This document shows, one piece after another, positions 3,937 through 5,822 of a stretch of 5,822 nucleotides of DNA. Origin of the DNA: JBHEKP01 sp041859375. Lineage in GTDB: Bacteria > Hydrogenedentota > Hydrogenedentia > Hydrogenedentales > CAITNO01. The DNA is taken from assembly GCA_041859375.1 (NCBI GenBank), contig JBHEKP010000347.1, positions 1 through 5,822 of the forward strand, in the 5' to 3' direction. The notes beneath the pieces were generated by a model. It searched no databases, was not told where the DNA came from, and saw only the letters and a program-made list of their open reading frames with translations. Positions within the stretch are counted from its first letter, which is position 1. The number at the start of each line of letters is the position of its first letter. Made by a program: the position numbers and the translations under genes.

Positions 3937-5820
3937 ATGAGTCTGATCCGCTTTGAAAACGTAACCAAGACCTTCGCGGGCGAGCCCGTGCTCGACGGCG
4001 TGAGCCTGCGCATCGAGGAGCGGGAGCGCATAGGCCTGATTGGCCGGAACGGCACGGGCAAATCCACCATTTTCCGCCTGATCACCGGGGAGATGGAGCC
4101 GGACTCCGGGGTCATCGAGCGGATGCGCCGCATGCGCTTTGCCTGCCTGGCGCAACTGCCCAAGGTGCCCGGCGACGCCACCATCGAGGCGGTGGTCCTC
4201 CACACCTTCGACGACCTGATGGCGCAGGAGCGGCGGCTTGCCGAACTGGAGGAGATGATGGCCTCCGGGGACGAGCAGATCCTGCGCGAGTACAGCGATT
4301 TGCAGCATCTTTTCTCCATGCGCGGCGGCTACGAATTCCGCACCCGCGTGCGCCAGGTGCTCCAAGGGCTCGGGTTCAGCCCCTCCGAGTTCAACCTGCC
4401 CTTCCACGCCCTCAGCGGCGGGCAGCGCACCCGCCTCATGCTTGCGCTGGTGCTGCTCCAGGATGCGGACCTGCTCCTGCTGGACGAGCCGGAAAACCAC
4501 CTGGACATGGAGGCGCGGGAGTGGCTGGAGGCCTACCTGAAGGACTGCCGCGAGGCCGTGGTGATCATTTCCCACGACCGGCGCATGCTCAACGCCGTGT
4601 CGGAGCGCATCATCGAGGTGGAGCGGGGCGGACTTTTTGAGTACGGCGGCAATTACGAGTTTTACCTCGGCCAGAAGGCGCTCATCCGCGAGCAGCAGCA
4701 GAAGGCTTTTGAGAAGCAGGAGGAGTTCATCCGCAAGGAGACCGCCCTCATCGAGCGGTTCCGCTACAAGAACACCAAGGCCAGCATGGTCCAGAGCCGG
4801 CTGAAGCGGCTGGAAAAGATGGAGAAGGTGGACGCGCCGCCGCCTGAGGCGTCCGAGGCCTCCTTCGGACTGGGCGAGGTGGCGCGCAGCGGCGAAATCG
4901 TGCTGGACACGCAAGGACTTTCCATGGCCTACGGCAAACTGCGCCTCTACGACGGGGTCAGTTTCGCCGTGCGCCGGGGCGAGCGCGTGGGTATCATCGG
5001 CCCCAACGGCACGGGCAAGACGACGCTGCTCCGCCAAATCGCGGGGCAGCACAAAGGCACCGGCGGCGAGGTGCGGCTGGGCCACAAGGTGACCCCCGCC
5101 TTTTTCGAGCAAAACCACGACAATGTGAACCGTTCCAGCGACATACTGACCGAAATCATGTCCATGAAGCCCGACTGGAAACCGGAGCAGGGGCGGCGCT
5201 TCCTGGGGCGCTTCCTCTTCACCGGCGAGGACGTGTTCAAGCCCATCGCCACGCTGAGCGGCGGCGAACTGGCCCGTGTGGCCATGGCCAAGCTGATCCT
5301 CAGCGGCGCGAACCTGCTGCTCCTTGACGAACCCACCAACCACCTGGACATCGCCTCCCGCGAGGCCCTCGAAATGGCCCTGACCGCCTACGAGGGCACC
5401 ATTCTCATCGCCAGCCACGACCGCACGCTCGTGGACAAGCTGGCGGACAAGCTGGTCGTCTTCAAGGACGGCCGGGCGGAACTGCACCTGGGCAACTACT
5501 CCCACTACCGCTGGAAACACCAGCAGGAGGCCGCCGAAGAGCGGAAAAGCACCGAGGAGGTGCTCCGCATCCGCCGCGAGGCCGAGGCCAGGGAAAAGAA
5601 GAAGGCCCGCGAGCGCGAGGACCGGCGCGGCCAGCGCAAGCTCGAAAAGGTGGAGGCCGACATTGAGGCGCTGGAGGCGCTGCTGGAGGAATACACCGGC
5701 AAGTTCGCCGCCCTCGACCCCGCCGACTTCACCGCCGCCCAAGCCCTCACCGAGGAATACGAGGGCCTTAAAAAAGACCTCCGCGAACTCTACGACGAAT
5801 GGGAAGAACTCGCGGGGTGA
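3937..5820 (+). CDS. ABC-F family ATPase (Uup/EttA-like, ribosome-associated)
   Basis: A complete 627-residue soluble protein with two ABC domains and no membrane segments, the ABC-F plan. Domain 1 has Walker A G-R-N-G-T-G-K-S (36-43), signature L-S-G-G-Q (159-163), Walker B with D183-E184 and switch H213. Domain 2 has Walker A G-P-N-G-T-G-K-T (355-362), L-S-G-G-E (440-444), D464-E465-P-T-N-H and H494. The linker at about 240-318 is charged and helical, with the K-N-T-K-A-S-M-V-Q-S-R segment typical of the region that contacts P-site tRNA. Residues about 530-627 form a charged coiled-coil tail as in Uup-type members. Family members bind the ribosomal E site and resolve stalled or drug-bound complexes. 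The first domain has D-E-P-E-N-H instead of the usual D-E-P-T-N-H. The start at 3937 is the first ATG before the family N-terminus, with only a weak AGG upstream. Housekeeping versus antibiotic-protection role cannot be settled from sequence. Confidence 0.93.
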   Translation: MSLIRFENVTKTFAGEPVLDGVSLRIEERERIGLIGRNGTGKSTIFRLITGEMEPDSGVIERMRRMRFACLAQLPKVPGDATIEAVVLHTFDDLMAQERRLAELEEMMASGDEQILREYSDLQHLFSMRGGYEFRTRVRQVLQGLGFSPSEFNLPFHALSGGQRTRLMLALVLLQDADLLLLDEPENHLDMEAREWLEAYLKDCREAVVIISHDRRMLNAVSERIIEVERGGLFEYGGNYEFYLGQKALIREQQQKAFEKQEEFIRKETALIERFRYKNTKASMVQSRLKRLEKMEKVDAPPPEASEASFGLGEVARSGEIVLDTQGLSMAYGKLRLYDGVSFAVRRGERVGIIGPNGTGKTTLLRQIAGQHKGTGGEVRLGHKVTPAFFEQNHDNVNRSSDILTEIMSMKPDWKPEQGRRFLGRFLFTGEDVFKPIATLSGGELARVAMAKLILSGANLLLLDEPTNHLDIASREALEMALTAYEGTILIASHDRTLVDKLADKLVVFKDGRAELHLGNYSHYRWKHQQEAAEERKSTEEVLRIRREAEAREKKKAREREDRRGQRKLEKVEADIEALEALLEEYTGKFAALDPADFTAAQALTEEYEGLKKDLRELYDEWEELAG

Positions 5821-5822
5821 GC

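Noticed and set aside
3772..5742. 656-codon minus-strand frame opposite the ABC-F gene
   Set aside because: Long, but a high-GC shadow: Leu/His/Gly/Val-rich with no recognisable domain, while the plus strand carries both complete ATPase domains.

Overview
The window is GC-rich bacterial DNA (about 60-70 % GC in the lines I counted by hand), with one low-GC island. It carries five genes: the 3' end of a GH97 glycoside hydrolase, a small Y1 (IS200-like, RAYT-type) transposase inside long inverted repeats, a GH4 NAD-dependent glycosidase, a DUF486 membrane protein, a small TPR protein and an ABC-F ATPase (the GH97 end being partial, that is five complete genes plus one fragment). GH97 and GH4 enzymes, together with RAYT-like elements flanked by palindromes, suggest a polysaccharide-degrading bacterium of the Planctomycetes/Verrucomicrobia/Hydrogenedentes type. 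That placement is inference from gene style, not from a marker gene.

Layout. 1-203: C-terminus of GH97. 259-952: a transposase unit of about 50 % GC. The transposase CDS (382-837) lies between two inverted copies of a roughly 110-bp structured repeat (259-366 and 839-952). Each copy has three hairpins in the same order, and the long central hairpin shows compensatory base changes between copies. 953-1287: 335 bp without a gene. 1288-2808: GH4 enzyme with an unusual charged C-terminal tail. 2815-3168 (minus): DUF486 protein, convergent with GH4 and only 6 bp away. 3205-3298: divergent promoter region. 3405-3818: TPR protein behind a near-consensus promoter and a hairpin leader. 3937-5820: complete ABC-F ATPase, preceded by a TATAAT box and a leader in which one segment can pair with either of two identical partners.

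How the parts relate. GH97 and GH4 could belong to one alpha-glycoside/uronide degradation locus now split by the mobile unit; nothing else in the window tests this. The DUF486, TPR and ABC-F genes appear to be separate transcription units with housekeeping or stress-type roles.

The most interesting structure is the transposase with its paired hairpin arrays. It resembles a REP/RAYT arrangement rather than a standard IS200, because the structured ends are inverted copies of each other. I see no CRISPR array, tRNA, rRNA or clear defence system.
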